Part shown: one piece after another, positions 19,748 to 29,817 of the stretch
How positions within the stretch are numbered: the first letter of the stretch is position 1
How the letters are laid out: every line of letters starts with the position of its first letter
Assembly (NCBI RefSeq): GCF_014640975.1
Contig: NZ_BMHO01000001.1
Location: forward strand, 1,188,166 to 1,252,165
Direction: 5' to 3'
Length of the DNA: 64,000 nt
Origin: Microbacterium faecale
Lineage (GTDB): Bacteria > Actinomycetota > Actinomycetes > Actinomycetales > Microbacteriaceae
The notes under the pieces: model-generated
Seen by the model: only the letters and a program-made list of their open reading frames with translations
Database searches by the model: none
Told to the model about the DNA's origin: nothing
Made by a program: the position numbers and the translations under genes

Positions 19748-21130
19748 GTGACCCTCCGGCTCTACGACACGCGCGTGCAGGCGCTTCGCGAGTTCCTCCC
19801 GCTCGACGAGAACAACGTGACGATGTACGTCTGCGGACCGACCGTGCAGTCGGGGCCGCACGTCGGTCACCTGCGCGCGGCGTTGTCCTTCGACCTGCTC
19901 CGCCGCTGGCTCGAGCACAGGTACGGCCGCGTCACATACGTGCGCAACGTCACCGACATCGACGACAAGGTGCTGCAGAACGCCACTGCCGACGAACCGT
20001 GGTGGGCGCTCGCGTACCGGATGGAGCGGGAGTTCACCGCCGCGTACGACGCCATCGACATCCTCCCGCCCACCTACGAGCCGCGCGCCACTGCGTCGAT
20101 CCCGCAGATGCAGGACTTCATCCAGCGGCTGATCGATCGCGGTCATGCCTATGCGGCTGATGGCGATGTCTACTTTGATGTGAGCTCCTGGCCGAGCTAT
20201 GGAGCACTGACGCGCCAAGACATCGACGCCATGGTCAGCGACGAGACCGACCTGCGCGGCAAGCGCGATGCCCACGACTTCGCCCTCTGGAAGGGGACGA
20301 AGCCGGACGAGCCCGCCGATGCCTCCTGGCCCTCGCCATGGGGCGCGGGCCGCCCCGGATGGCACATCGAATGCTCCGCCATGTCACTGCGCTACGTCGG
20401 CGCGGAATTCGACATCCACGGGGGCGGCCTCGATCTGCGGTTCCCGCACCACGAGAACGAGCTCGCGCAGTCGGAGGCGGCGGGGGATCCGTTCGCCCGC
20501 TACTGGGTGCACAACGGTCTCGTGACCGCCGGCGGGCAGAAGATGTCGAAGTCGATCGGCAACGTCACGCTCGTGCGCGACGTGCTCTCCCAGCGGTCCG
20601 CCCGCGTCGTGCGCTACGCGCTCGCGGCCGCGCACTACCGCTCAAGCCTCGACCTGACGGAGTCGTCGTGGGCGGAGGCGGCGTCGGCGCTGGAGCGAAT
20701 CCGAACCTTCCTCGTGCGCGCCGAACGCGTCGTGGCGGTGGCGGATCGGCCTGCCACATTGCCGGAGGCGTTCTCGCACGCGATGGACGACGACCTGTCG
20801 GTGCCCCAGGCGCTCGCCGTGCTGCACGAGACGGTGCGGAGCGGCAACAGCGCTCTCGACGGCGGCGACGAGGTCACAGCCGAGATCGCCTATCATCAGG
20901 TGAAGGCGATGACGACGATCCTCGCCATCGATCCGCTCGAATCAGGCGACGTCGACGACAAGGCGGCTTCCGCTCTGGATGCCCTCGTCCGAGCGATGAT
21001 CGAACAGCGTGCCGAGGCGCGCGAAAACAAAGACTGGGCGACAGCCGACCGGATCCGCGACCTATTCGCGGACATCGGCGTCGTTCTCGAAGACACCCGT
21101 GATGGAACGGTTTGGAGCATCGATGGCTAA
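19748..21130 (+). CDS. cysS: cysteinyl-tRNA synthetase
   Basis: Charges tRNA-Cys. The 460-residue class I enzyme has the zinc ligand and HIGH region in [20 protein letters not shown], zinc-binding [10 protein letters not shown] and [11 protein letters not shown], and KMSKSIGN near residue 270. The C-terminus shows the anticodon-domain helices. The GTG start is preceded by TAGGCT 7 nt upstream, which fits a leaderless start overlapping the end of ispDF. Confidence 0.96.
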   Translation: MTLRLYDTRVQALREFLPLDENNVTMYVCGPTVQSGPHVGHLRAALSFDLLRRWLEHRYGRVTYVRNVTDIDDKVLQNATADEPWWALAYRMEREFTAAYDAIDILPPTYEPRATASIPQMQDFIQRLIDRGHAYAADGDVYFDVSSWPSYGALTRQDIDAMVSDETDLRGKRDAHDFALWKGTKPDEPADASWPSPWGAGRPGWHIECSAMSLRYVGAEFDIHGGGLDLRFPHHENELAQSEAAGDPFARYWVHNGLVTAGGQKMSKSIGNVTLVRDVLSQRSARVVRYALAAAHYRSSLDLTESSWAEAASALERIRTFLVRAERVVAVADRPATLPEAFSHAMDDDLSVPQALAVLHETVRSGNSALDGGDEVTAEIAYHQVKAMTTILAIDPLESGDVDDKAASALDALVRAMIEQRAEARENKDWATADRIRDLFADIGVVLEDTRDGTVWSIDG

Positions 21131-22079
21131 GCCAGGGCGGCCCGGCGCGAGCAAGGGCAAAAAGGGCGCGACCAAGGGGTCGGGCGGCAAGGGCAAGGCG
21201 AAGCTCGCCGGTCGCGGACCGACGCCGAAGGCTGAGGACCGGGTCTATCACAAGGCGCACCGCAACAAACAGCTCGCCGACCGGAGTTCGTCGAAGCGAC
21301 CGCAGCAGCGTTCGGCGCCGCGTCGCCGGCCGAACGACGAAAACGAATACGTCACGGGACGCAACAGCGTGCTCGAGGCGCTGCGCACGCGGATCCCCGC
21401 GACGACGCTGTACGTTGCGCAGCGCGTTGAAATGGACGATCGCGTGAAGGAGATGCTCTCGCTCGCTCACAAGCGCGAGCTGCCGGTCCTCGAGGTCACG
21501 CGGCCCGAACTCGACCGGATGGCCGGTTTCGACGGCGTGCACCAGGGCGTCGCCCTCAAGGTGCCGCCGTACGAGTACGCGCACCCGCAGGACCTGCTCG
21601 AGAACATCGTCGACAAGGGCCTCACGCCGCTTCTCGTCGCGCTCGACGGCGTGACCGATCCCCGCAACCTCGGTGCGATCATCCGCTCGACGGCCGCGTT
21701 CGGGGGCCAGGGCCTCATCGTGCCGCAGCGCCGGTCGGCCGGCGTGAACTCGGCGGCCTGGAAGACGAGTGCCGGCGCGGCCGCACGGATCCCCGTGGCG
21801 ATGGCGTCGAACCTCACGCAGACGCTCAAGGACCTCAAGAAGCAGGGCGTGTTCGTGCTCGGCCTCGACGGCGGCGGCGACGTGCGCATGCCCGACATCG
21901 AGCTCGCCGACCGCCCGCTCGTGATCGTCATCGGCAGCGAGGGCGACGGGCTGTCGCGCCTCGTCAGCGAGAACTGCGACCAGATCGTCTCGATCCCGAT
22001 CTCGGACGCGACCGAGTCGCTCAATGCCGGCATCGCAGCGTCGGTCGCGCTTTACCAGATCTCCACTCTCCGCGGCTGA
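21123..22079 (+). CDS. rlmB: 23S rRNA 2'-O-methyltransferase, RlmB/TrmH family (SPOUT)
   Basis: SAM-dependent ribose methylase. The 318-residue protein has a Lys/Gly-rich basic N-terminus (residues ~1-70, probably RNA-binding and disordered), a substrate-binding domain beginning VTGRNSVLEALR, and the knotted SPOUT domain with DGVTDPRNLGAIIRST, IGSEGDGLSRL and SLNAGIAASVALY. Overlaps the end of cysS by 8 nt. The exact modified nucleotide (G2251-type) is by family analogy. Confidence 0.9.
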   Translation: MAKPGRPGASKGKKGATKGSGGKGKAKLAGRGPTPKAEDRVYHKAHRNKQLADRSSSKRPQQRSAPRRRPNDENEYVTGRNSVLEALRTRIPATTLYVAQRVEMDDRVKEMLSLAHKRELPVLEVTRPELDRMAGFDGVHQGVALKVPPYEYAHPQDLLENIVDKGLTPLLVALDGVTDPRNLGAIIRSTAAFGGQGLIVPQRRSAGVNSAAWKTSAGAAARIPVAMASNLTQTLKDLKKQGVFVLGLDGGGDVRMPDIELADRPLVIVIGSEGDGLSRLVSENCDQIVSIPISDATESLNAGIAASVALYQISTLRG

Positions 22080-22107
22080 GACGACCACACCGCCGGGCGC
22101 CTTCCGC

Positions 22108-22163
22108 CCACCTTCCACAAATGGCTTCAAAACCCGCCGTTTGGGTGCATTTTTGGAAGGTGG
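22108..22163. repeat. long imperfect inverted repeat in rlmB / ugpC intergenic region
   Basis: Arms CCACCTTCCACAAATG and CATTTTTGGAAGGTGG pair over 16 bp with one mismatch, around a 24-nt loop. It lies 28 bp after rlmB and just before an unrelated terminator-like hairpin. It is AT-richer than its surroundings. It could be a dispersed palindromic element or a structured RNA end; no coding potential was seen. Confidence 0.6.
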
Positions 22164-22173
22164 AGCGCGTCAC

Positions 22174-22219
22174 CAACGACAGGCGCCCGCCCCCTCGCGG
22201 GGACGGGCGCCTGTCGTTG
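22174..22219. terminator. hairpin between rlmB and ugpC-type gene
   Basis: A 16-bp perfect outer stem (CAACGACAGGCGCCCG with its complement), then a short C/G-rich inner stem. It lies between the convergent rlmB and ABC ATPase genes, 7 bp after the stop of the latter. Likely a bidirectional terminator. Confidence 0.82.
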
Positions 22220-22226
22220 TGCGGTA

Positions 22227-23333
<1,107 letters not shown>

Positions 23334-23559
23334 GAGTTTCTCCTTCACCGGCAGGTACGTGCCGGACGATCCGTTGTGAATGAGCGATGCACTCGCGCGC
23401 GCCGCACGCCCGTCATCGGACGCGGATTCAGTATGGCACACGTCCTCGGCTGCCCTGATGGATGCCGCACGGAGCCGGTGACGGGGCGATTCTCAGGGCA
23501 CGTCATTATGATCGGCGGGTTGCCGTCCGTACCCGACGGACCAAGGAGGGGGCAGCCAG

Positions 23560-24402
23560 ATGACGAATGATGACAGCGACGAGACGCTGACGAACGAACG
23601 TCGCGATGCCGTGCGCGAGAAGGCCAAGCGCGTCAACGCGCGGATCCAGCGACGCACGATCGCACGCCGCGTGGCCATCGCGGTGGTCATCATCGCGGCC
23701 GTCGTCGCGGCCGGCTGGTGGGTGTGGCGCTCCGTCGCCCCCGAGCTGGACCGCCCCGTCGTGCTGCCGAAGAACATCTCAGGCGACGGCATCGACGTCA
23801 CGAGCCTCCTGCCCGAGGACGAGCGCCCTGAGCAGGTCGACGAGCCCTTCGACATCGACGTGTACGTCGACTACCTCGACCCCGACGCCGGCACGATCGA
23901 ATCCGAACTGGGCCCGGAGATGTACGAGTGGGTCGACGAGGGCGTCATCAACCTCACGTACCACCCCGTCTCGCTGCGCGCGGGGGAGTCCAACGGAACG
24001 CAGTACTCCACCCGGGCGGCGGGGGCCGTGATGTGCGTCGTCTCCGAGTCGCCGCGCGCATTCAGCGCCTTCAACACGGCACTGCTGACCGACCAGCCCG
24101 AGGTGTCGACCGAGGGCCACACCGACGCGGAGCTCGCGGACATCGCTGCGGACTCGGGCGCGGAGGGCGTGGCTGACTGCATCACGGATCGCACTTACGC
24201 ACCCTGGGTCAGCGAGGCCACCGACCGCGCGCTCGAGCGATCGATTCCCGGTACCGACGGCGTCGGCCTGTCTGCGCCGGTCGTCATCGTCGACGGCAAC
24301 GTCTACGACGGCGCGATCGACGACGCCGCGGAGTTCAGCCAGTTCCTCTTCACGCTCGAGAGTGAGCGCACCTACGGCGAGACGGATCCCAAATCCGACT
24401 AG
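23560..24402 (+). CDS. membrane-anchored DsbA/thioredoxin-fold protein lacking CXXC
   Basis: A 280-residue protein with a cytoplasmic basic N-terminus, one TM helix (residues ~38-60) and an exported thioredoxin-like domain. The domain aligns with DsbA/Thioredoxin_4 proteins, including the cis-proline region GLSAPVVIVDGNVYDG. Where a CPxC motif is expected after the first strand, it reads VDYLDPDAGTIE, so both catalytic cysteines are missing. Two other cysteines remain (VMCVV and ADCITD). It is probably a binding or chaperone domain rather than an oxidoreductase. AAGGAGG upstream of the ATG. Confidence 0.82.
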   Translation: MTNDDSDETLTNERRDAVREKAKRVNARIQRRTIARRVAIAVVIIAAVVAAGWWVWRSVAPELDRPVVLPKNISGDGIDVTSLLPEDERPEQVDEPFDIDVYVDYLDPDAGTIESELGPEMYEWVDEGVINLTYHPVSLRAGESNGTQYSTRAAGAVMCVVSESPRAFSAFNTALLTDQPEVSTEGHTDAELADIAADSGAEGVADCITDRTYAPWVSEATDRALERSIPGTDGVGLSAPVVIVDGNVYDGAIDDAAEFSQFLFTLESERTYGETDPKSD

Positions 24403-24429
24403 GCTGTATCCGGCCCGTTCGCGGGTCAC

Positions 24430-24502
24430 GCCGGCTTAGCTCAGTTGGTAGAGCACCGCTCTTGTAAAGCGGGGGTCGTGGGTTCGAGCCCCTCAGCCGG
24501 CA
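24430..24502 (+). tRNA. tRNA-Thr (anticodon TGT)
   Basis: A complete cloverleaf: acceptor arms GCCGGCT/AGCCGGC, D-arm with AGCTCAGTTGGTAGAGC, anticodon stem CCGCT/AGCGG around loop CTTGTAA (anticodon TGT at 24463-24465), and T-arm GTGGGTTCGAGCCCCTC with loop TTCGAGC. The discriminator base is A, followed by CC in the genome. It reads threonine ACA codons, a rare codon in such a GC-rich genome. Confidence 0.97.
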
Positions 24503-24561
24503 CCGTTCACCTGACCGCGCATCCCACGAGAGCACCGGAACACCGTGCGTGCATGGCTGCG

Positions 24562-25668
24562 TCAGCGCCCACGCGGGGGACGAGCGGTCGTTGTGCCGGG
24601 GACGAGTTCGACCGGCAGCATCACACCGTCGGGGGTGCCGCCCTCGAGAAGCTCGCCCACGAGGCGCCCCGCTGCGCGCCCCCGTCCGCGCAGCGGCTGC
24701 CGCACGGTGGTCAGCTGACGATCGAGCCAGGGGATCTCGACTCCGTCGAAGCCCGTCACCGAAAGTTCCTCGGGCACGCGGATCCCGAGGGCGTCAGCGG
24801 CCGCGATCGCACCGGCCGCGAGGATGTCGTTCTGCGCGAGGATCGCGGTCGGTCGGCGCGGCCGCGTCAGGAGCACACGAGCGGCTTCGGCACCCGCCGC
24901 CGCGTCGCGTCCGCCCGCCTCGACGCGCAGCGCGTGGGGGAACACCCGCGCGACTGCGTCGAGGCGGCCGTGGATCGTGCGGTTCGCGATCGTCGTCATC
25001 CCCGCGGTGATCGGTTCGATCGGTCCCGGGCCTCGCGAGTGGCCGAGCTCGGTGGTGCGCATGATGACGCCGACGTCCCTGTGCCCGAGCGCGGCGACCT
25101 GTTCTGCCAGTCGACGCATGCCTCCCCGGTCGTCGACCTCGACGAGCGTGACGTCATCGGCGTGCGGACCCTCGATGCCCACCATCGGAACGCCGCGGGC
25201 TCGGACGGTCGGGAGGAGGCCGTCGAACTCCTCGCCGCGCGTGGCGAAGACGATCGCATCGACGGGTAGGGATCCGAATGGTTCTGGCCGTTCGCGGATC
25301 GTCGCGCGGCCGGGCAGCAGCAGCTGCCCGTATCCGACGCTTTCGAGGCTTTCCGACAACCCGTCCATCGTCGCGAGAGCGACGGGGTTCTGGAATGCCA
25401 GGCCGACGCGCTCGGCGATGACGATCCCCACGATCCCCGTGCGGCCCCTCCGCAGCGAACTGGCGACGGGATGCGGCCCCCGATAGTCAAGCGCCGTCGC
25501 AGCGGTGAAGACGCGATCCCGCGTCGCGTCACGGACGCGCTCCGATCCGCGAAACGCGAGCGATGCCGTGGACGTCGACACCCCGGCACGCGCCGCAACG
25601 TCGGCGATCGTGGCCCGTCCCTTGCGCCCGCTCGGCGCGGGCGACGCTCCTGATGTTCCGGTTGCCAC
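24562..25668 (-). CDS. LacI-family transcriptional regulator
   Basis: A 368-residue repressor with an N-terminal LacI helix-turn-helix (TIADVAARAGVSTSTASLAF, residues ~17-45) and a periplasmic-binding-protein-like ligand domain. The GTG at 25668 is chosen because TACTGT lies 6 nt before it, a leaderless pattern, and an upstream ATG would cross that -10. It is divergent from the ABC importer/GDPD operon. A palindrome just upstream of its own -10 matches another near the importer start at 15 of 16 positions, so it very likely controls both. The ligand is unknown. Confidence 0.88.
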   Translation of the reverse strand: MATGTSGASPAPSGRKGRATIADVAARAGVSTSTASLAFRGSERVRDATRDRVFTAATALDYRGPHPVASSLRRGRTGIVGIVIAERVGLAFQNPVALATMDGLSESLESVGYGQLLLPGRATIRERPEPFGSLPVDAIVFATRGEEFDGLLPTVRARGVPMVGIEGPHADDVTLVEVDDRGGMRRLAEQVAALGHRDVGVIMRTTELGHSRGPGPIEPITAGMTTIANRTIHGRLDAVARVFPHALRVEAGGRDAAAGAEAARVLLTRPRRPTAILAQNDILAAGAIAAADALGIRVPEELSVTGFDGVEIPWLDRQLTTVRQPLRGRGRAAGRLVGELLEGGTPDGVMLPVELVPGTTTARPPRGR

Positions 25669-25687
25669 ACCGCCACAGTAACGCTCG

Positions 25688-25703
25688 ATCGCAACGTTTC
25701 GAT
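25688..25703. promoter_or_regulatory. LacI-type operator O1
   Basis: ATCGCAACGTTTCGAT is a near-perfect palindrome with a central CG, as is typical for LacI-family operators. It begins 8 bp upstream of the -10 (TACTGT) of the regulator gene. Read on the minus strand it is ATCGAAACGTTGCGAT. Confidence 0.6.
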
Positions 25704-25769
25704 TCGTTCGTCTCGACACCGACAATCCGTCTCCCGTTATTCACCGTGCGGCCACCTCCGGGGCCAACG

Positions 25770-25785
25770 ATCGAAACGGTGCGAT
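25770..25785. promoter_or_regulatory. LacI-type operator O2
   Basis: ATCGAAACGGTGCGAT differs from O1 (minus-strand reading) at one base of 16. It lies 40 bp upstream of the start of the binding-protein gene, where it could block the importer promoter. Two matching sites 82 bp apart could also allow DNA looping. Confidence 0.6.
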
Positions 25786-25825
25786 GACCGTCGCGCAGAT
25801 TCCCCCGACAGAAGGAAACGTGCCC

Positions 25826-26983
25826 GTGATCACCAAGCGAACACTCACGACTGCCGCGGCTGCGCTGTGCGCCGTCGGCGCACTGACAGCCTGCGGGCCC
25901 ATCGCGGCGAGTGGAACAGCGGCGGATACCACGACCGTCGACGGATCGAGCCTCACCGTCTTCATCTCCGGCGACACCAACGTGCAGGACCTGTGGGAGC
26001 AGGGCATCATTCCCGCCTACGAGGAGCAGAACCCCGACGTCACGGTGAACACCGCGATCGACCTGCATGGCGAGCACGATCAGCAGACCGTGGCGAAGCT
26101 GACGACGGCGACGCAGGCCGGGGACGCCCCGGGGTTCGATCTCGTCGATGCCGGGTTCGTCATCTCGAGCGCCGCTGAGGCGGACACCCTGCTCGAGATC
26201 GACCAGAGCACCGTCGCCGGTCTCGAGACCGTGCCAGAGGGCACAATCGACGCCGGCAAGGGCGTGGGCATTCCCTATCGCGCATCGTCCGTTCTGCTCG
26301 CCTACGACACGACGACCGTGGACGCGCCACCGCGCACCCTCGACGAGCTGCTGACCTGGATCGAGGACAACCCGGGCGAGTTCGCCTACAACTCGCCGTC
26401 GACCGGCGGCTCGGGCGGCGCCTTCGTCACGACCGTGCTCGACAGCTATCTCTCTGCTGACGACCAGGAGGCGATGCGCACCGGTTACGCGAAGGAGCTC
26501 GAAGCCGGGTGGGACGCCGGATTCGAGCGTCTCAGCCAGCTCGGGGAGTTCGTTTACCAGGGCGGCGTGTATCCGAACGGCAACAACCAGGTGCTGGAGC
26601 TGCTCGCCGGTGGTGAGATCTCGATGGCGCCCGTGTGGAGCGACCAGTTCATCACGGGCCAGGAGACGGGGCTCATCCCGGACACGGTGGCCTACGCGCA
26701 GATCAGCGACCCGAGCTTCACGGGGAGCGCGTCGTACCTCGGGATCCCGAGAACGAGCGAGCAGCACGAGGCCGCGATCGATCTCGTCAACTTCGTGCTC
26801 AGCTCGGACGGCCAGCAGATCATCGCCGACCAGATCTCCGGATATCCGGTGGTCGCTCTCGACGCGCTTCCCGGCGAGGTGGCCGACCGGTTCGCCGACG
26901 CGGATCCTGATGCGCTCCGCCCGGGCTATTACAGCGAGATCTCCGCCGACATGGCGAACGAGTGGGACAAGCGCGTTCCGTGA
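25826..26983 (+). CDS. ABC importer substrate-binding lipoprotein
   Basis: A 385-residue extracellular binding protein. The signal peptide ends in the lipobox LTAC, so it would be lipid-anchored. The mature part has the usual binding-protein start SLTVFISGDTNVQDLW and resembles iron/polyamine/phosphonate-type binding proteins. The second of two GTG codons (25826) is taken as start because GAAGGA lies 9 nt upstream. It is the first gene of an operon with two permeases, an ATPase and a GDPD-phosphatase fusion, which points to an organic phosphate ligand such as a glycerophosphodiester. That is inferred from context only. Confidence 0.85.
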   Translation: MITKRTLTTAAAALCAVGALTACGPIAASGTAADTTTVDGSSLTVFISGDTNVQDLWEQGIIPAYEEQNPDVTVNTAIDLHGEHDQQTVAKLTTATQAGDAPGFDLVDAGFVISSAAEADTLLEIDQSTVAGLETVPEGTIDAGKGVGIPYRASSVLLAYDTTTVDAPPRTLDELLTWIEDNPGEFAYNSPSTGGSGGAFVTTVLDSYLSADDQEAMRTGYAKELEAGWDAGFERLSQLGEFVYQGGVYPNGNNQVLELLAGGEISMAPVWSDQFITGQETGLIPDTVAYAQISDPSFTGSASYLGIPRTSEQHEAAIDLVNFVLSSDGQQIIADQISGYPVVALDALPGEVADRFADADPDALRPGYYSEISADMANEWDKRVP

Positions 26984-27951
26984 GCGCGGAGACTCTGACG
27001 GCGACGGGCGGGGTACGCACGGCGTTGCGTGAGCGCCCCGCCCGTTCGGCCAGCGAGCGCGCCGCGGCGCGCCACCGCGTCGTCGGCTTCTCGATGGCGC
27101 TGCCGCCGGTCGTGCTCATCGCTCTGTTCGTCGGCCTGCCGGTGCTGCTGTCGATCGGCTTCAGCTTCGGTATGACCGGCGGACTCAACAGCACCGCTGC
27201 CGCCATCGGACAGAACGTCTATGAGGCCGATGGGCTCGTGACGCTCGACGCCTACGCGCAACTGTTCGCAGACGTCCGCTTCGGACGCGACCTCGGTGCC
27301 ACCGTGTTCGTCACCCTCGTGACCACGGTGGTCACCCTCGCGCTCGCGATCGGCATCGCCGTCATCCTGCGCCTGCGCGGCGGCTGGACGGGCGCCGTGC
27401 TCTCGGGAATCGGAATCGTGCCGCTGTTCATCCCGGTGGTCATCGCCTCGTGGGCGATCCTGACCTTCTATTCGGGAGACGGCTTCGTGCGCAGTGTGTT
27501 CGCGCAGTTCGGGCTCGACGCGCCCGTGTTCGGGTTCACCATCACCGGCGTCGTCATCGCATCGGTATGGGTCAACCTGCCGTTCGCGCTCCTCATGTCG
27601 ACGTCCGGCATGCAGGCTGTTCCTGACGCGCTCATCGACGCGGCCCGCGATGCCGGGGCCTCGACGCTCGCGATCATCCGGAGTGTGCTGGTGCCGATGG
27701 CGGGGATCCCTCTCGTCATCGCCGCGACGTTTACGGCGATCGGCGTGCTCGGGCAGTTCACGGTGCCGTACTTCACCGGTCCCAACGCGCCGCAGCAGCT
27801 CGGTGTCGACATCAGCAAGTACTTCCAGTCGTTCAATCAGCCCCAGCAGGCCGCAGCGATCGCGGTCGTCGTCTTCGTCATCGCCTCCGGCGTGGCCGCG
27901 TTGTACGTGTGGGCGAATTTCCGCAGCGCCAAACAGGAAGGGAGGGTGTGA
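26980..27951 (+). CDS. ABC importer permease 1
   Basis: A 323-residue membrane protein with about six TM helices. It has the binding-protein-dependent transport (BPD) signature around DALIDAARDAGASTLAIIRSV, the EAA-like loop that contacts the ATPase. The GTG start overlaps the stop of the binding protein gene by 4 nt. The N-terminal ~35 residues are charged and cytoplasmic. Confidence 0.88.
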   Translation: MSAETLTATGGVRTALRERPARSASERAAARHRVVGFSMALPPVVLIALFVGLPVLLSIGFSFGMTGGLNSTAAAIGQNVYEADGLVTLDAYAQLFADVRFGRDLGATVFVTLVTTVVTLALAIGIAVILRLRGGWTGAVLSGIGIVPLFIPVVIASWAILTFYSGDGFVRSVFAQFGLDAPVFGFTITGVVIASVWVNLPFALLMSTSGMQAVPDALIDAARDAGASTLAIIRSVLVPMAGIPLVIAATFTAIGVLGQFTVPYFTGPNAPQQLGVDISKYFQSFNQPQQAAAIAVVVFVIASGVAALYVWANFRSAKQEGRV

Positions 27952-28772
27952 TGTCGTCGCTCCTGCGGCGCGCGGGAGGCCGCGTGCTCTTCGCCGCACT
28001 CGTGGTCGCGATCGCCGGGTTCATCCTCGGGCCGCTCGTGTGGCTCACGGCTCATGCATTCGCAACCGAGTGGACGTATCCATCACTGCTTCCCGCCGGT
28101 CTCACCCTCGACTGGTGGAGCGTGGTCCTTGCGGACCCCGGTCTGTTCTCGGCGATCCAGAACTCCCTGTTCTTCGCCCCGATCACCGTCGCCGTCTCCG
28201 CGCTCGTGTGCTTGCCCGCCGCGTACGCCTTCTCGCGATTCAACTTCCCCGGCCGCCGCATCTTCCTCGTGGGTCTGTTCGCGACGAACGCCTTCCCGAA
28301 AATGGGGCTGTTCGTCGCGATGGCGACCGTGTTCTACGGCCTGCGGCTGATGGAGACGGCGCTCGGCATCATCATCGTCCATGTCATCGGCACCGTCGTG
28401 TTCATGACCTGGATCCCGGCCGCCGCGTTCTCGGCCGTGCCGCGCTCACTCGAGGAGGCGGCACGTGACGCCGGCGCCGGAAAGCTGCGCGTGTTCCTCA
28501 CCGTGACGCTCCCGATGGCGCTTCCGGGGATCCTTGTCGCCGCCGTGATGTCGTACCTCGCCTCGTTCGACGAGGCGCAGGGCACCTACCTCATCGGAGC
28601 GCCGTCGTTCATGACGATGCCCACCGAGATGTACTCGCTCGTCCTCAACCATCCCAAGCAGGTCGCCGCCGTCTTCGCGCTTCTGCTGACCATTCCCTCC
28701 GTCGTCCTCCTGCTGCTGACCCGCCGATACATCATGGGCGGACAGCTCGCCGAAGGCTTCCAGATCCGCTAG
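27951..28772 (+). CDS. ABC importer permease 2
   Basis: A 273-residue permease with about six TM segments and the EAA-like loop SLEEAARDAGAGKLRVFL. GGGAGGG upstream of the ATG supports the start, which overlaps the stop of permease 1 by 1 nt. Forms the heterodimeric channel with permease 1. Confidence 0.88.
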   Translation: MSSLLRRAGGRVLFAALVVAIAGFILGPLVWLTAHAFATEWTYPSLLPAGLTLDWWSVVLADPGLFSAIQNSLFFAPITVAVSALVCLPAAYAFSRFNFPGRRIFLVGLFATNAFPKMGLFVAMATVFYGLRLMETALGIIIVHVIGTVVFMTWIPAAAFSAVPRSLEEAARDAGAGKLRVFLTVTLPMALPGILVAAVMSYLASFDEAQGTYLIGAPSFMTMPTEMYSLVLNHPKQVAAVFALLLTIPSVVLLLLTRRYIMGGQLAEGFQIR

Positions 28773-28779
28773 GAGCACC

Positions 28780-29817
28780 GTGCTCGACACGACACCCTCT
28801 TCCCACGTCCCCGGCCTGCGCCTCGCGAGCCTGACGAAGACGCTCGGCGGTCGCACGATCGTCGACGACCTCTCGCTCACCATCGCACCGGGAGAGCTCG
28901 TCGCGCTTCTCGGACCGTCCGGCTGCGGAAAGACGACCACTCTCCGCATGATCGCGGGCTTCCTCGCGCCCGATCGCGGCGGCGTCGAGGTCGCGGGGCG
29001 CGACGTCACGCCGTTGGGACCGGACAAACGACCCAGCGCCATGGTGTTTCAGAACTACGCCCTGTGGCCGCACATGACGGTCGCGAAGAACGTCGGCTAC
29101 CCCCTGCGTGTGGCGAGGACGCCTCGCCGTGAGGCCGACGAGCGCGTCGCCGAGGTGCTCGAGCTCGTCGGTCTCACCCACCACGCGCGCAGTCGTCCTG
29201 CACGGATCTCCGGCGGGGAGCAACAGCGCGCATCGCTCGCGCGGGCCCTCGTGCAGCGTCCGAAGCTGCTGCTGCTCGATGAGCCGCTGTCGAACCTCGA
29301 CGCCAAACTGCGCGTCCGCGTCCGCGAGGAGATCCGCGACATCCAGCAGCGACTCGGAATCACGACGGTGCTCGTCACGCACGACCAGGAAGAGGCGATG
29401 GCCGTCTCCGACCGCGTCGCCGTGATGAACGGCGGCCGGATCGAGCAGGTCTCGGATCCCGCAGACCTCTATCGCGCGCCGGCGACGGAGTTCGTCGCGA
29501 GGTTCATCGGGAGGAGCAACTGGGTGCCGGCGCTCGACCTCGGCGAGGGCGAGGACAGCGTGCAGTACATGGTGCGTCCCGAGCACGTCGCCCTCGTGGA
29601 TGACGGGATCCCGGCTCGCGTGACGCGCGTGCTGCCGCACGGGCACTTCGTCGAGGTCGCCCTCGCCGCGCGCGGCCACGACCTCCGGGCCTTCGTCAGC
29701 GGAGAGGCACCGGCGGTCGGGGACCACGTGCGGATCCGTTTCGCACACGCGCTCCGCTACGTCGATGGGATCCTCGCCGAGGACGATGCCCCCGTCGAGA
29801 CGGAGCTGGCGGCGTGA
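28780..29817 (+). CDS. ABC importer ATPase
   Basis: A 345-residue ATPase with Walker A GPSGCGKTTTLRM, Q-loop MVFQNYALWPHMTV, signature ISGGEQQRASLARAL, Walker B LLLLDEPLSNLDAKL, the H-loop LVTHDQEEA, and a C-terminal TOBE domain from ~residue 265. AGGAG lies 4 nt before the GTG start. Sequence style is that of polyamine/iron/phosphonate importers (PotA-like). It overlaps the GDPD fusion gene by 4 nt. Confidence 0.9.
   Translation: MLDTTPSSHVPGLRLASLTKTLGGRTIVDDLSLTIAPGELVALLGPSGCGKTTTLRMIAGFLAPDRGGVEVAGRDVTPLGPDKRPSAMVFQNYALWPHMTVAKNVGYPLRVARTPRREADERVAEVLELVGLTHHARSRPARISGGEQQRASLARALVQRPKLLLLDEPLSNLDAKLRVRVREEIRDIQQRLGITTVLVTHDQEEAMAVSDRVAVMNGGRIEQVSDPADLYRAPATEFVARFIGRSNWVPALDLGEGEDSVQYMVRPEHVALVDDGIPARVTRVLPHGHFVEVALAARGHDLRAFVSGEAPAVGDHVRIRFAHALRYVDGILAEDDAPVETELAA

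Noticed and set aside
25784..25825. ATG at 25784 as the start of the binding-protein gene
   Set aside because: It lies in the operator region, has no ribosome-binding site and would put 14 non-signal residues before the signal peptide. GTG at 25826 has GAAGGA upstream.
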